64,000 nt of DNA from Halomonas sp. H10-9-1 (GCF_040147005.1 NZ_JAMSHO010000001.1:3658001-3722000); one strand, 5' to 3'. Numbered from the stretch's first letter, positions 37,865 through 47,048 are shown. Program-made: numbers and translations. Notes: generated from the sequence alone by a model not told the origin.

Positions 37865-39066
37865 GGGCGCGTCTCCTGGCTGGCGGAGGGCTGGCTGGCA
37901 GAGGAAGAAGCCAGGGCGAAGGGCGCTCCGTGCACGTCCCATTGGCTGTCGGGCACGATCACGATCTTGCCCAGGAAGTGGCTGCCGCGGCTGACGAAGT
38001 AGCGCTCGGCGGCATGCAGCTCGGAGAGCCTGAAGGCGGCATGCAGCACCGGCTTCAGCGCGCCGGCGCGGATCCAGGCGATCAGCTGCTCGGCCTCCTC
38101 CCGGGTGCCGTGGGAGACGCCGAAGATCTGCACCTGGTAGAGGTAGATGCGCGTCCACAGGATCTCCGAGATGTTGCCGCCGCTGGCGCCGGCGATGGAG
38201 AGTCGCGGGTAGGTGGTGCGCGCTGGCATGTCCTGGATCATGGTGTCGATGAAGCGGTCGGTCATCTCGCCGCCGACCAGGTCCATCACCGCGTCGATGG
38301 GCGCGCCGCCGGTGGCCGCCAGCACCCGCTCGGCGAAGCCATCGAGGTCACCGCGATCGATCACCGCCTCGGCGCCCAGCGCCTTCAGCGCCGCGGCCTT
38401 CTCCGGCTGGCTCACCGCGTAGGGAGTGGCGCCCAGGATGCGGCACAGCTGGATCAGTGCGGTGCCCACGCCGCCGCTGGCGCCGCTGACCAGCACCCGT
38501 TCGCCCGCACTCACGCCGGCGGACGTCAGCATGTGATAGGCGGTCTGGTAGGAGCACATGCCCAGGGCGGCCAGCTCGGCATCGCTGAGCTCCGGGTTGG
38601 GCACATGATGGAACTGGTCGGAAGGCACGACGACGTACTCGGCGAAGCCGCCGTCGGCACCGTGGCCGTAGTAGTCCGGGGTCAGGTTGATGTCGCGGCG
38701 CTGGTCCGGGTAGAGGTTGAAGTCGAGCAGGCCACGCTCGCCGAGGCGGGCCGGGTCGACCCCCTCGCCCACCGCCGCCACGCGCCCGGCGATATCGGCG
38801 CCCTGGATGCGCGGGAAGGTCAGGGTCGGCTCGCCGCCCATGGCAAACGAGGTCACCTCGCCTTTCTTCACCGGATAGAGTCCCTCGCGGGCCTTGCGGT
38901 CGGTGTTGTTCTTGGCCGTGGCCGTGACCCGCACCAGCACCTCGCCGGCCCCCGGCCGCGGGGTCGGCACGTCGCCGCGATAGACCAGCCTGTCGATGTC
39001 GCCATGGCCGGTCAGCAGCATGGCCGACATGGTGGTGGGAACGGCCGCATCAGGGGGATTCGCCAT
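37861..39066 (-). CDS. Medium-chain dehydrogenase/reductase (quinone-oxidoreductase-like)
   Basis: NAD(P)H-dependent MDR protein of 401 residues. A GroES-like N-terminal domain lacks the zinc-binding Cys/His set (KNNTDRKAREG in its place), so it is of the zinc-free QOR type. The nucleotide site is VLVSGASGGVGTALIQL near residue 215. The segment QGADIAGRVAAVGEG is well conserved. AGGAGG lies 5 bases before the ATG. It is coupled to the proline-racemase-family gene, so both may act in catabolism of a hydroxyproline-like or other small acid; this is inferred from the overlap only. Confidence 0.85.
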   Translation of the reverse strand: MANPPDAAVPTTMSAMLLTGHGDIDRLVYRGDVPTPRPGAGEVLVRVTATAKNNTDRKAREGLYPVKKGEVTSFAMGGEPTLTFPRIQGADIAGRVAAVGEGVDPARLGERGLLDFNLYPDQRRDINLTPDYYGHGADGGFAEYVVVPSDQFHHVPNPELSDAELAALGMCSYQTAYHMLTSAGVSAGERVLVSGASGGVGTALIQLCRILGATPYAVSQPEKAAALKALGAEAVIDRGDLDGFAERVLAATGGAPIDAVMDLVGGEMTDRFIDTMIQDMPARTTYPRLSIAGASGGNISEILWTRIYLYQVQIFGVSHGTREEAEQLIAWIRAGALKPVLHAAFRLSELHAAERYFVSRGSHFLGKIVIVPDSQWDVHGAPFALASSSASQPSASQETRP

Positions 39067-39264
39067 TGCCTGCCTCCTGGGCAAGTACGTAGGGGGAAAG
39101 GCCGCGGCGACGCGCCGGCGGCCCGGGTTCCGCCCGAGACGATAGCAGAAGCCCCCCGCGTCACCGAGCCCTCCGGGAGCCGAAGGAGATGACATCCTTT
39201 CCGTTTTCGCGGGGATAAAGTTGTGGTTTTTCCTGCTGCCCCCTTCCCTGCTCCACTACCAGTA

Positions 39265-39792
39265 CTACCAGTGCAGGGGATAGCGGCGATGACGCGCCAG
39301 ATTGTTCACCAGCACGGCCACCGCCACCATGATGGCGCTGCCGATGCCGATGGGCATCAGTGGGTACCACCAGCCCAGGGCGGTGATCTCGGGGCCGCCG
39401 ATCACCGCGATCAGCGCCGCCGCCGCCCCGGGCGGGTGCACGCTGTGGGTCAGTTGCATCAGCAGGATGGAGAGCGAGACCGCCAGGGTCACGGCGAGCG
39501 CCGTGGCACCCAGCAGTTGGAAGCAGGCGACCCCTGCCACCGCCGAGATCAGGCTGCCCAGCAGCACGTTGCGAGGCTGGGCGAAGGGGCTCTCCGGTGC
39601 CGCATAGAGCAGCACCGAGGTGGCGCCGAAGGAGGCCACGATCAGCAGATGCTGGGAAAGCCAGTGGGCACTGAGCCAGCAGATCGCCCCCATGCCGGCG
39701 AAGGCCCCCAGCCATGACCACAGAGCATCGCGGACATCGAGGGTGTCACGCTGCAGGCGCTCACCGCGCATCTTTCCCAGATAGGTCTTCAT
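39265..39792 (-). CDS. HPP family membrane protein
   Basis: Integral membrane protein of 175 residues with four or five helices and the family motif HSVHPPGAAAALIA near residue 120. Some HPP proteins from plants and cyanobacteria carry nitrite across membranes; others are uncharacterised. The start at 39792 (MKTYLGKM) was chosen; the open frame upstream is AT-rich and unlike coding sequence. An FNR-like box lies 142 bases upstream, consistent with an anaerobic or nitrogen-oxide role, but this is inference. Confidence 0.82.
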   Translation of the reverse strand: MKTYLGKMRGERLQRDTLDVRDALWSWLGAFAGMGAICWLSAHWLSQHLLIVASFGATSVLLYAAPESPFAQPRNVLLGSLISAVAGVACFQLLGATALAVTLAVSLSILLMQLTHSVHPPGAAAALIAVIGGPEITALGWWYPLMPIGIGSAIMVAVAVLVNNLARHRRYPLHW

Positions 39793-39933
39793 CGTCCCTG
39801 TATCGTTGCAAGTGGACGGCAGAGTCTGCCAAAACACACAACGATATAAAAGACAATATTTCTTATAACAACATGAATGTTCTTTGACTAGTATCATGCT
39901 TTCATTGCCAATCAACATGCCACTCGGGTTTTA

Positions 39934-39947
39934 TTGATCCATATCAG
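39934..39947 (-). promoter_or_regulatory. FNR-like box upstream of the HPP gene
   Basis: TTGATCCATATCAG matches TTGAT-N4-ATCAA except for the last base. It sits in an AT-rich intergenic region between the tRNA terminator and the HPP gene. I could not find a -10 at the canonical class II distance. Confidence 0.5.
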
Positions 39948-39973
39948 TAAACATTCTCCACCAACAGGCACGC

Positions 39974-40008
39974 AAAAAAGGGCCTGGGGAGATTGCTCTC
40001 CCCGGCCC
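39974..40008 (-). terminator. Intrinsic terminator of tRNA-Arg
   Basis: On the minus strand GGGCC and GGGGAGA pair with TCTCCCC and GGCCC across a GCAA loop with one bulged base, followed by TTTTTT. It lies about 12 bases after the tRNA 3' end. Confidence 0.92.
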
Positions 40009-40019
40009 TTCGGAATTCG

Positions 40020-40096
40020 TGGCGCGCCCGACAGGATTCGAACCTGTGACCCCTGCCTTCGGAGGGCAGTACTCTATCCAGCTGAGCTACGGGCGC
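40020..40096 (-). tRNA. tRNA-Arg (anticodon CCG)
   Basis: A full 77-base cloverleaf reads on the minus strand. The acceptor stem is GCGCCCG/CGGGCGC, the D arm GCTCAGCTGGATAGAGT, the anticodon arm CTGCC-CTCCGAA-GGCAG with anticodon CCG, and the T arm CAGG-TTCGAAT-CCTG. CCA is encoded. It reads CGG codons. It resembles E. coli tRNA-Arg(CCG). Confidence 0.98.
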
Positions 40097-40125
40097 ATCA
40101 CCCGGCATGGCGCCGAGCGGACGAC

Positions 40126-40154
40126 ATCCTAACTGCCAGGCCAGCCGCTGTCCA
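40126..40154 (-). promoter_or_regulatory. Promoter of tRNA-Arg
   Basis: On the minus strand TGGACA (40154-40149), a 17-base spacer and TAGGAT (40131-40126), giving a start about 23 bases before the tRNA. Confidence 0.65.
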
Positions 40155-40224
40155 GCGTGGGACGCAGAGGAGGCCGCCGTCTCACCACAACGACGGGGTG
40201 GCGCACCATTTTCCTGGCGCCAAG

Positions 40225-40247
40225 GTTGCCGGTATACTGTCGGCAAC
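40225..40247 (+). promoter_or_regulatory. Dyad around a -10 element upstream of the diheme cytochrome
   Basis: GTTGCCG and CGGCAAC form a perfect 7-base inverted repeat whose 9-base centre contains TATACT (40233-40238), a good -10. It lies about 100 bases before the cytochrome start and could be an operator on its promoter. Confidence 0.5.
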
Positions 40248-40346
40248 GATTACAAGATGGCATCTCCCTCGGCTGCGTTGCCGACACCGTTTCCGCCGGG
40301 CGCTGCCGCGAACAACTTCCTAAAGGACCGTGAAGAGGTGGTGAGA

Positions 40347-41180
40347 GTGAAATCCAGCAAGCTGATCATGGGGTGGCTGGCCACCCTGGGCCTGACCGCT
40401 AGCGCCGGCATCGCCCTGGCGCAGAGTGACGCCGAGCGCGAAGCCATCGCCGAGCGCCTGAAGCCGGTGGGCGAGCTCTGTGTCGAGGGCCAAGATTGCG
40501 GCACCGCCAGTGCCAGTGCCGGTGGCGCCAGCAACAGTGCCTCCAGCGGCGGCGATATCGATGGCGCCAGCATCTACAACAGTGTCTGCATGGCCTGTCA
40601 CGAGACCGGTGCCGCCGGCGCCCCGATCCGCGGCGACGAGGCCGCCTGGGCCGGACGCGTCGAGCAAGGCTTCGCCACCCTGCTGGATCACTCCATCAAC
40701 GGCTTCAACGCAATGCCCGCGCGAGGCGGCAACCCCAACCTCTCCGACGCCGAGATGGAGGCCGTTACCGCTTATCTGGTCGAGCCGGTAATGGAGGTTC
40801 CCGAACTGGGTGGTGGTGACACCGCTGCCGCCGAGGACGCCGCTGCCGCCGAGGACGCCGCCGCCGCCGAGGACGCCGCTGCTGCCGAGGACACCGCCGC
40901 TGCCGAGGGCGCCGCCGCTGAAGTCGCTGCGACCGACCTGCCCGGTGCCGACAAGATCGCTACCTGCGTGGCCTGCCACGGCACGGACGGTAAAGGCACC
41001 TCACCGATGTACCCGGATCTTGCGGAACAGAATGTCGCCTATCTGGAAAATGCCCTTAAGGCCTATCGCGAAGGACAGCGCCAGGGTGGCATGTCGGCCC
41101 TCATGACGCCGATGGCAGCCTCGCTCTCCGATGAGGACATCACGGACATCGCCAACTACTATAACCAGCAGAAGCGCTAA
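40347..41180 (+). CDS. Diheme c5/c553-type cytochrome with repeat linker
   Basis: Periplasmic cytochrome of 277 residues. The signal peptide ends at ALA. Domain 1 is c5-like, with CMACHETGAAGAP and the axial Met in NAMPARGG. A low-complexity Ala/Glu/Asp linker of about 40 residues is built from a six-residue repeat. Domain 2 carries CVACHGTDGKG and MTPMAASLSDED and closely resembles the cytochrome upstream of nosR. The GTG at 40347 has GAAGAGG at 8 bases; the frame is open to 40107 without a signal. It may link the bc1 complex to oxidases or reductases. Confidence 0.87.
   Translation: MKSSKLIMGWLATLGLTASAGIALAQSDAEREAIAERLKPVGELCVEGQDCGTASASAGGASNSASSGGDIDGASIYNSVCMACHETGAAGAPIRGDEAAWAGRVEQGFATLLDHSINGFNAMPARGGNPNLSDAEMEAVTAYLVEPVMEVPELGGGDTAAAEDAAAAEDAAAAEDAAAAEDTAAAEGAAAEVAATDLPGADKIATCVACHGTDGKGTSPMYPDLAEQNVAYLENALKAYREGQRQGGMSALMTPMAASLSDEDITDIANYYNQQKR
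40818..40907 (+). repeat. Five 18-base in-frame repeats in the cytochrome linker
   Basis: Five successive 18-base units encode D(A/T)AAAE. The units differ by a few third-position and Ala/Thr changes. Copy number may vary between strains. Confidence 0.92.
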
Positions 41181-41192
41181 GGCGCCTTTCTG

Positions 41193-41223
41193 GGCCGACC
41201 CCGCGCAAGACGTGGGGTCGGCC
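41193..41223. terminator. Hairpin between the diheme cytochrome and rep
   Basis: GGCCGACCCC pairs with GGGGTCGGCC over 10 bases across an 11-base loop, between convergent genes. No T-run. Confidence 0.6.
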
Positions 41224-41268
41224 GCTGGAATCCCCCTCCACGTCACTCCTCATGATGGCGTAGCTCGG

Positions 41269-43332
41269 TTAGCCAAGCAGCGAGCGCAGCCCGGCGATGG
41301 CGTCCTGGCCGCGGGCCTGCTTCTTCTCCGGGTCCTCGCGGTCAGGGCGCCCCTCCCACTCCAGGTCGGCCTCGGGCAGCTCGTCCAGGAAGCGGCTCGG
41401 GGCACAGTCCATCAACTCACCATAGGTCTTGCGCTGGCGGGCCAGGGTCAGGGTCAGGGTGCGCCGCGCCCGGGTGATTCCCACGTAGGCCAGGCGGCGC
41501 TCCTCCTCCACCGTACCCGCCTCGATGGCGTTGCGGTGGGGCAGCAGCTCCTCCTCCAGCCCCATCAGGTAGACATGCGGGAACTCCAGCCCCTTGGAGG
41601 CGTGCATGGTCAGCAGCTGGACCCGGTCGGAGTCGTCCTCCTCGGCCTGCTGCTCGAGGATGTCGCGCAGTACCAGCCGCGAGATCGCCGACTCCACGTC
41701 ATCGGTCTCGGTCTCCTCGGTCACCGAACTCTCCTCGGGGTCGGCCTGCATGGAGCGTTCGAGCTGGTCGATCAGGGTCCAGACGTTGGCCATGCGCCGC
41801 TCGGCGATGGTGGGCGCGCTGGCGTTCTGGTAGAGCCAGGCCTCGTAGTCCATCTCGCGCAGCATGTCGCGGATGGCGGCGATGGCATCGCCGCCATCCA
41901 TGCGCCGGCGCACCCCGTCGATGAAGTGGGTGAAGCGCCCCAGGCGCTCCACCGCGCGGGTCGACAGCTGCTCGGCCAGGCCCAGCTCGTGGCAGGCGGC
42001 GAACAGCGCGATGCCCCGCTCGGTGGCGTAGTTGGCCAGCTTCTCCAGGGTACCGGGGCCGATCTCCCGGCGCGGCACGTTGACGATGCGCAGGAAGGCG
42101 TTGTCGTCGGCCGGGTTGATCAACAGCCGCAGGTAGGCCATGGCGTCCTTGATCTCGTTGCGCGAGAAGAAGGAGGTGCCCCCGGAGAGCTTGTAGGGGA
42201 TCTGGTAGTGCTGCAGCTTGAGCTCCAGCAGCCGGGCCTGGAAGTTGCCACGGTAGAGCACCGCGAAGTCACGCCACTCGGCGCGCTCCTTGATGCGGCG
42301 GGTGAGGATCTCGCTGGCCACGCGCTCGGCCTCGGCCTCCTCGTGGCGGTTGACCACCACACGGATCGGCGCACCCTCGCCCATGTCCGACCATAGGGTC
42401 TTCTCGTAGACGTGGGGGTTATGGCCGATCAGGGTGTTGGCGGCGCGCAGGATGGTGCCGGTGGAGCGGTAGTTCTGCTCCAGCTTGATGACGTTGAGGC
42501 GCGGGAAGTCCTCGCCCAGGGTCACCAGGTTCTCGGGCCGTGCGCCGCGCCAGGCGTAGATCGACTGGTCGTCGTCGCCCACCACGGTGAAGGTCTTGCG
42601 CTCCCCCATCAGCAGCTTGACCAGCTGGTACTGGCTGACGTTGGTGTCCTGGTACTCGTCCACCAGCATGTAGTGGATGCGCTTGCGCCAGCGCGCCAGG
42701 GCCTCGGGGTCGTCACGCAGCAGCACCACGGGCAGCAGGATCAGGTCGTCGAAGTCCACCGCGTTGTAGGCCTTGAGGTGGCGGTTGTAGGCCTCATAGA
42801 CTCGGGCGGCGAACAGCTCGTCCTCGTCGGCGGCATGGGAGAGCGCCTGGCCGGGCAGCACCAGGTCGTTCTTCCAGTCGGAGATGCGGTGCTGCACGGC
42901 GTTGATCTGGTCGGCGTCGACCTGGGCATCCTTGTGCATCAGGTCGCGCAGCAGGGCCTTGGCGTCCTCGGGGTCGAACAGCGAGAAGCCGGGGCGATAG
43001 CCCAGCGCCTTGAGCTCGCGGCGGATGATGTTGAGCCCCAGGGTGTGGAAGGTGGAGACGGTGAGCCCGTGCCCCTCCCGGCCCTTGAGCATGCTGCCCA
43101 CGCGCTCCTTCATCTCCCGGGCGGCCTTGTTGGTGAAGGTCACCGCGGCGATGCGCCGGGCGCTCATGCCGCACACCTGCACCAGGTAGGCGATCTTGGT
43201 GGTGATCACGCTGGTCTTGCCGGAACCGGCGCCGGCCAGCACCAGGCAGGGGCCGTCGATATGGGCGACCGCCTCGCGCTGGCGAGGGTTGAGGCCGGCG
43301 AGGCGCTGCTGGATGGAGGGAGGCGCGTTCAT
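41269..43332 (-). CDS. rep: ATP-dependent DNA helicase Rep
   Basis: Superfamily 1A 3'-5' helicase of 687 residues that helps replication forks pass obstacles. Motifs in order: Q-motif LNPRQREAV, Walker [10 protein letters not shown], Ia [72 protein letters not shown]. Length and N terminus favour Rep over UvrD. It overlaps trmL by 4 bases. Confidence 0.95.
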   Translation of the reverse strand: MNAPPSIQQRLAGLNPRQREAVAHIDGPCLVLAGAGSGKTSVITTKIAYLVQVCGMSARRIAAVTFTNKAAREMKERVGSMLKGREGHGLTVSTFHTLGLNIIRRELKALGYRPGFSLFDPEDAKALLRDLMHKDAQVDADQINAVQHRISDWKNDLVLPGQALSHAADEDELFAARVYEAYNRHLKAYNAVDFDDLILLPVVLLRDDPEALARWRKRIHYMLVDEYQDTNVSQYQLVKLLMGERKTFTVVGDDDQSIYAWRGARPENLVTLGEDFPRLNVIKLEQNYRSTGTILRAANTLIGHNPHVYEKTLWSDMGEGAPIRVVVNRHEEAEAERVASEILTRRIKERAEWRDFAVLYRGNFQARLLELKLQHYQIPYKLSGGTSFFSRNEIKDAMAYLRLLINPADDNAFLRIVNVPRREIGPGTLEKLANYATERGIALFAACHELGLAEQLSTRAVERLGRFTHFIDGVRRRMDGGDAIAAIRDMLREMDYEAWLYQNASAPTIAERRMANVWTLIDQLERSMQADPEESSVTEETETDDVESAISRLVLRDILEQQAEEDDSDRVQLLTMHASKGLEFPHVYLMGLEEELLPHRNAIEAGTVEEERRLAYVGITRARRTLTLTLARQRKTYGELMDCAPSRFLDELPEADLEWEGRPDREDPEKKQARGQDAIAGLRSLLG

Positions 43333-43808
43333 CGGGTATCGACTCCGGCGGCACCGGCGAAGCCCAGCTGTCGCCAGGCTTCATAGACCAGCACCGCACA
43401 GGCGTTGGAGAGGTTGAGGCTGCGGCTCTCCTCGCGCATGGGGATGCGCAGCCGCTGTGTCTCGGGCAGGGCGTCGAGCAGCGCCTGGGGCAGGCCGCGG
43501 GTCTCGGGGCCGAACACCAGGGCGTCGCCGGCCCGGTAGCGAGGCTCATGATAGCCGGTCCGGCCGCGGGTCGAAACGGCGAACAGGCGCGCCGGGCCCG
43601 CCGCCGCCAGGTACGCCTCCCAGCCGGGATGCACCCGCACCGCCGCCCACTCGTGGTAGTCGAGCCCCGCACGGCGCAGCCGTTTGTCATCCAGCACGAA
43701 GCCCAGCGGCTCGATCAGGTGCAGGCGAAAGCCGGTGTTGGCGCACAGGCGGATCAGGTTGCCGGTGTTGGGGGGGATCTCGGGCTGGTAGAGGACGACG
43801 TCGAGCAT
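43329..43808 (-). CDS. trmL: tRNA (cytidine/uridine-2'-O-)-methyltransferase TrmL
   Basis: SPOUT-class enzyme that methylates the ribose of wobble residue 34 in some tRNA-Leu. Its 159 residues match the family. SPOUT knot elements are [18 protein letters not shown] at the N terminus, [11 protein letters not shown], and the C-terminal [23 protein letters not shown]. The start at 43808 ([11 protein letters not shown]) was chosen over an upstream ATG at 43865. Co-transcribed with rep. Confidence 0.95.
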   Translation of the reverse strand: MLDVVLYQPEIPPNTGNLIRLCANTGFRLHLIEPLGFVLDDKRLRRAGLDYHEWAAVRVHPGWEAYLAAAGPARLFAVSTRGRTGYHEPRYRAGDALVFGPETRGLPQALLDALPETQRLRIPMREESRSLNLSNACAVLVYEAWRQLGFAGAAGVDTR

Positions 43809-43892
43809 GGTGGCTCCGGTAAGGCCCCGTGGAACGCAGGCGGGCCCCGCCAGGGGGCCCGCCATCGGTGCCGGGGGTCGGGGGACAGGGAG

Positions 43893-44447
43893 TCAGAAGC
43901 GCAGGCGAACCCCGACCTGGGCGCCGCGATCCAGAGTACGGCTGCCCCGCTCATCCTTGAAGTCGGCGTCGAGCTGGCGCACGCCCAGGTAGCCGTCGAC
44001 GTTGGGGGTGAAGGCGTAGCGGGCGCGCAGGCCGACCTCGTAGCCCTCCTCCAGCTCGCGGCTGGTCACCGCATCCGGCGTGTAGTAGCCGTAGCCGCCA
44101 AGCGAGACCTCGGGAAGGCTGGGCAGGTAGACGTAGCCGTAGCCGCCCAGCCCCAGGCCGCCGCCCGCGCCGACGTCGGTGTCGTAGTGGGTCCAGCGGG
44201 CGCCCACGCCGATCTCGCGACGCGAGGTGTGCTGGCTGCCCATCAGCTGGGCGTGGAAGACGGTGGCGTCCTCGCGGTAATCGCTGTCCACCACGCCGCC
44301 GCCCAAGCGGATACCCTCCACCAGCTCGCCCGCCGCCTCGAACTGGACCGCATCGGCGCCCAGGTTGAGGTCCAGCTCGCTGGCCTGCACGCCGCTCGCG
44401 CCGACCAGCAGCGCCAGGCCGATGAGGCCTCTCGTCATCGCTCGCAT
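43893..44447 (-). CDS. YfaZ-like outer membrane beta-barrel protein
   Basis: Predicted outer-membrane protein of 184 residues, with a signal peptide ending at VQA. The mature part alternates polar and hydrophobic residues with Gly/Tyr-rich strands and ends in RLRF, an aromatic C terminus typical for Bam-dependent barrels. It resembles the YfaZ family. AGGGAG precedes the ATG at 44447. A set of GTAC-centred repeats lies upstream and suggests its own regulated promoter. Physiological role unknown. Confidence 0.75.
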   Translation of the reverse strand: MRAMTRGLIGLALLVGASGVQASELDLNLGADAVQFEAAGELVEGIRLGGGVVDSDYREDATVFHAQLMGSQHTSRREIGVGARWTHYDTDVGAGGGLGLGGYGYVYLPSLPEVSLGGYGYYTPDAVTSRELEEGYEVGLRARYAFTPNVDGYLGVRQLDADFKDERGSRTLDRGAQVGVRLRF

Positions 44448-44480
44448 CCCGTCTCTCCCTCTCTCCTGTCGACGCCTAAA

Positions 44481-44519
44481 GCTGTACGAAACAAAAATCT
44501 TGTACACTTAACGTACAGC
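44481..44519. promoter_or_regulatory. Nested inverted repeats upstream of the YfaZ-like gene
   Basis: GCTGTACG (44481-44488) and CGTACAGC (44512-44519) are exact inverse complements. Inside, TGTAC-N7-GTACA (44501-44517) forms a second dyad. Three GTAC cores thus occupy the 77-base gap between the yfaZ-like start and pyrE. Probably an operator. Confidence 0.55.
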
Positions 44520-44524
44520 ATAGC

Positions 44525-45190
44525 TCACTCCGGCGTCACGCCATAGCGCTCCCGATAGGCGCGGATGGCGTCGGCGTGGCCACGCAGGCGCTCGCCGCCC
44601 TGCTCCTCAAGATAGGCCAGCACCATGTCCAGCGTCACGATGCTGATCACCGGCATGGCGTAGCGCGCCTCGACCTCCTGGATGGCGCTGCGCGCCTCGC
44701 CCTCGGTGCTGCCGCGCTCCTGGCGATCCAGGGCGATCACCACCCCGGCGGCGCGGGCGCCGGCGTCCTCGATCAGCGTCATCACCTCGCCGATGGCGGT
44801 GCCGGCGGTGATCACGTCATCGATGATCAGGATATCGCCTTCGAGCTCGGCGCCGACGATGTTGCCGCCCTCGCCATGGGCCTTGGCCTCCTTGCGGTTG
44901 AAGGCGTAGGGGAGGTCGCGGTCGTGGTGGTCGGCCAGTGCCACGGCGGTGGTGGCGGCCAGCGGGATGCCCTTGTAGGCGGGGCCGAAGAGAACGTCGA
45001 AGGCCGGCGCCTGGTCGGCGATGGCGCGGGCGTAGAAGCGCCCCAGCCGGGCCAGGGCGCCGCCGGTGCGGAACAGCCCGGCGTTGAAGAAGTAGGGGCT
45101 GATGCGGCCCGACTTGAGCGTGAACTCGCCGAAACGCAGCACCCCCTGCGCGATGGCAAACTCGATGAACTCGCGCTGGTAGGGCTGCAT
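44525..45190 (-). CDS. pyrE: Orotate phosphoribosyltransferase
   Basis: Pyrimidine biosynthesis enzyme that joins orotate and PRPP to give OMP; 221 residues. The PRPP-binding motif is [16 protein letters not shown] near residue 120, and [16 protein letters not shown] lies near the N terminus. The start at 45190 (MQPYQREF) fits; an upstream ATG at 45247 overlaps the divergent crc promoter. It is divergent from crc, as in Pseudomonas. I see no pyrimidine attenuator. Confidence 0.96.
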   Translation of the reverse strand: MQPYQREFIEFAIAQGVLRFGEFTLKSGRISPYFFNAGLFRTGGALARLGRFYARAIADQAPAFDVLFGPAYKGIPLAATTAVALADHHDRDLPYAFNRKEAKAHGEGGNIVGAELEGDILIIDDVITAGTAIGEVMTLIEDAGARAAGVVIALDRQERGSTEGEARSAIQEVEARYAMPVISIVTLDMVLAYLEEQGGERLRGHADAIRAYRERYGVTPE

Positions 45191-45296
45191 GCGTCGATCC
45201 GCCACGGGGCCTCCTATCACGTTTATTGGCCTTCGCCATTTACCCAAACGTCGAAACGTCGGGTATCATACACGCGCGACGGTAAAGGGACCACGT

Positions 45297-46064
45297 ATGA
45301 AAATCGCTACCATCAACGTCAACGGCATCCGCGAGGCCGTCGGGCGAGGCTTCCTCGACTGGCTGGCCAACCAGGACGCCGATGTCGTCTGCATCCAGAA
45401 TACCAAGGCCAAGAGCTTCGAGCTGGACGACAGCATCCTCTACCCGGAAGGCTACGAGGGCTACTTCCTCGACGCCGAGCAGGACGGCTTCTCCGGGGTC
45501 GGCCTCTACTGCCGCAAGATCCCCAAGGCGATCATGTACGGGCTGGGCTTCCCCCAGTGCGACCACGAGGCGCGCTTCCTGCAGGCGGACTACGACCGCT
45601 TCAGCATCGCCAGCTTCCTGATGCCCGACGGCAGCGACCCCGCCGCCAAGCAGGCCTTCATGGCGCAGTACCAGGAGTACCTGAGCAAGATGGCGCGCAA
45701 GCGCCGCGAGTACATCATCTGCGGCACCTGGCACATCGCCCACAAGACCATCGACCTGGAGAACTGGGCCGACAACCAGGAGACCCCAGGCTTCACCCCC
45801 GAGGAGCGCGCCTGGATGGATCAGGTGTTCGGCCCCACCGGCTTCATCGACTGCTTCCGCGAGATCAACCGCGACGCCGGCGAGTACACCTGGTGGCCCA
45901 AGCTCGACCAGGAGGTGCCGCGCTCCCGCCAGGAGGGCTGGCGCATCGACTACCAGGTGGTGGGCCCCAACTTCCGCCGCCATGTGGTGGATGCCTGGAT
46001 CGACTACGACGCCACCTTCTCCGAGCACGCACCGCTGATCGTCGAGTACGACCTGCCGCTCTGA
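45297..46064 (+). CDS. crc: Catabolite repression control protein Crc
   Basis: EEP-fold protein of 255 residues related to exonuclease III but with altered catalytic positions. The catalytic Glu site reads IQNTKAKSF rather than QETK, the Asp/Asn pair region reads CGTWHIAHKTIDLENW, and the final motif is FSEHAPLIVEYD. These changes and the RKRREYI--G signature match Pseudomonas Crc, which has no nuclease activity and supports Hfq in translational repression of catabolic mRNAs. Synteny (pyrE | crc | rph) agrees. A true ExoIII remains a weaker alternative. Confidence 0.9.
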   Translation: MKIATINVNGIREAVGRGFLDWLANQDADVVCIQNTKAKSFELDDSILYPEGYEGYFLDAEQDGFSGVGLYCRKIPKAIMYGLGFPQCDHEARFLQADYDRFSIASFLMPDGSDPAAKQAFMAQYQEYLSKMARKRREYIICGTWHIAHKTIDLENWADNQETPGFTPEERAWMDQVFGPTGFIDCFREINRDAGEYTWWPKLDQEVPRSRQEGWRIDYQVVGPNFRRHVVDAWIDYDATFSEHAPLIVEYDLPL

Positions 46065-46097
46065 GCCCTGACCCCGTCGCCGTTCCGCTCCGCCGGA

Positions 46098-46134
46098 ACG
46101 CAGAGTGCCGGCCCCCGAGGCCGGCACTCTGCGT
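46098..46134. terminator. Bidirectional terminator between crc and rph
   Basis: A perfect 16-base stem (ACGCAGAGTGCCGGCC and its complement) closes a CCCGA loop between two convergent genes. No long T-run on either side. Confidence 0.8.
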
Positions 46135-46155
46135 TGATGGCGGCAGCCCGGTGCC

Positions 46156-46893
46156 TCAGCGCGGGATGCCCAGCGCCTCGCGCTGGTGCTCGAACAGCTG
46201 GGCGCCGGCGTTCTCGGCCAGCTCCAGCATGGCGTTGAGCTCGGCGCGGCTGAAGCTGCCCTTCTCGGCGGTGCCCTGCACCTCGATCAGGCTGCCCGCC
46301 TCGGCCATCACCACGTTCATGTCGGTGTCGGCCGCGCTGTCCTCGGGGTAGTCCAGGTCCACCACCGGCACCCCCTTGAAGATACCCACCGACACCGAGC
46401 CGACCAGCTGCTTGAAGGGGTCGCCCTTGATCAGCTTGTTGCGCTGCAGGTAGCGGATGGCGTCCACCAGCGCCACGCAACCGCCGGTGATGGAAGCGGT
46501 ACGCGTGCCACCATCGGCCTGGATCACGTCGCAATCCACGGTGATGGTGAATTCGCCCAGCTTCTTGAGGTTAACCGCCGCCCGCAGCGAACGGCCGATC
46601 AGCCGCTGGATCTCCAGGGTGCGGCCGCCCTGCTTGCCGCGGGTCGCCTCGCGCCCACCGCGGGTATGGGTGGCCCGGGGCAGCATACCGTACTCGGCGG
46701 TGACCCAGCCCTGGCCCTTGCCGCGCAGCCAGCGCGGCACGCCGGGCTCGACGCTGGCGTTGCACAGCACCTTGGTATCGCCGAACTCCACCAGCACCGA
46801 GCCCTCGGCGTGGCGGGTGTAGTCGCGGGTCAGGCGGATCTCGCGGGACTGTTCGGGGGCGCGCCCGCTGGGGCGACGAAAATCGGTAGACAT
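46156..46893 (-). CDS. rph: Ribonuclease PH
   Basis: Phosphorolytic 3'-5' exoribonuclease that trims tRNA 3' ends; a hexamer. Its 245 residues include [19 protein letters not shown] at the N terminus, the phosphate-binding [20 protein letters not shown], and the catalytic-site Asp residues in [16 protein letters not shown] and [18 protein letters not shown]. It appears intact, unlike the frameshifted rph of some E. coli K-12 strains. Divergent from yicC, as in Pseudomonas. Confidence 0.96.
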   Translation of the reverse strand: MSTDFRRPSGRAPEQSREIRLTRDYTRHAEGSVLVEFGDTKVLCNASVEPGVPRWLRGKGQGWVTAEYGMLPRATHTRGGREATRGKQGGRTLEIQRLIGRSLRAAVNLKKLGEFTITVDCDVIQADGGTRTASITGGCVALVDAIRYLQRNKLIKGDPFKQLVGSVSVGIFKGVPVVDLDYPEDSAADTDMNVVMAEAGSLIEVQGTAEKGSFSRAELNAMLELAENAGAQLFEHQREALGIPR

Positions 46894-47048
46894 GGCACCT
46901 CATGATCGGAGTCGGTTGGGAATCGGCTGGCCGCCATTCTACACGCTTGGCCCGGCCGTGACGGCGAATCGGTTACACTACGGCCTATTCCCTCCTCATC
47001 ACTCGCGTCACCATTTCATTGACGCCCGCCTTCGCCAGGAGCCTCGCC

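Noticed and set aside
39259..39275. Short duplicated ACTACCAGT at the 3' end of the HPP gene
   Set aside because: Too short to mean more than local slippage.
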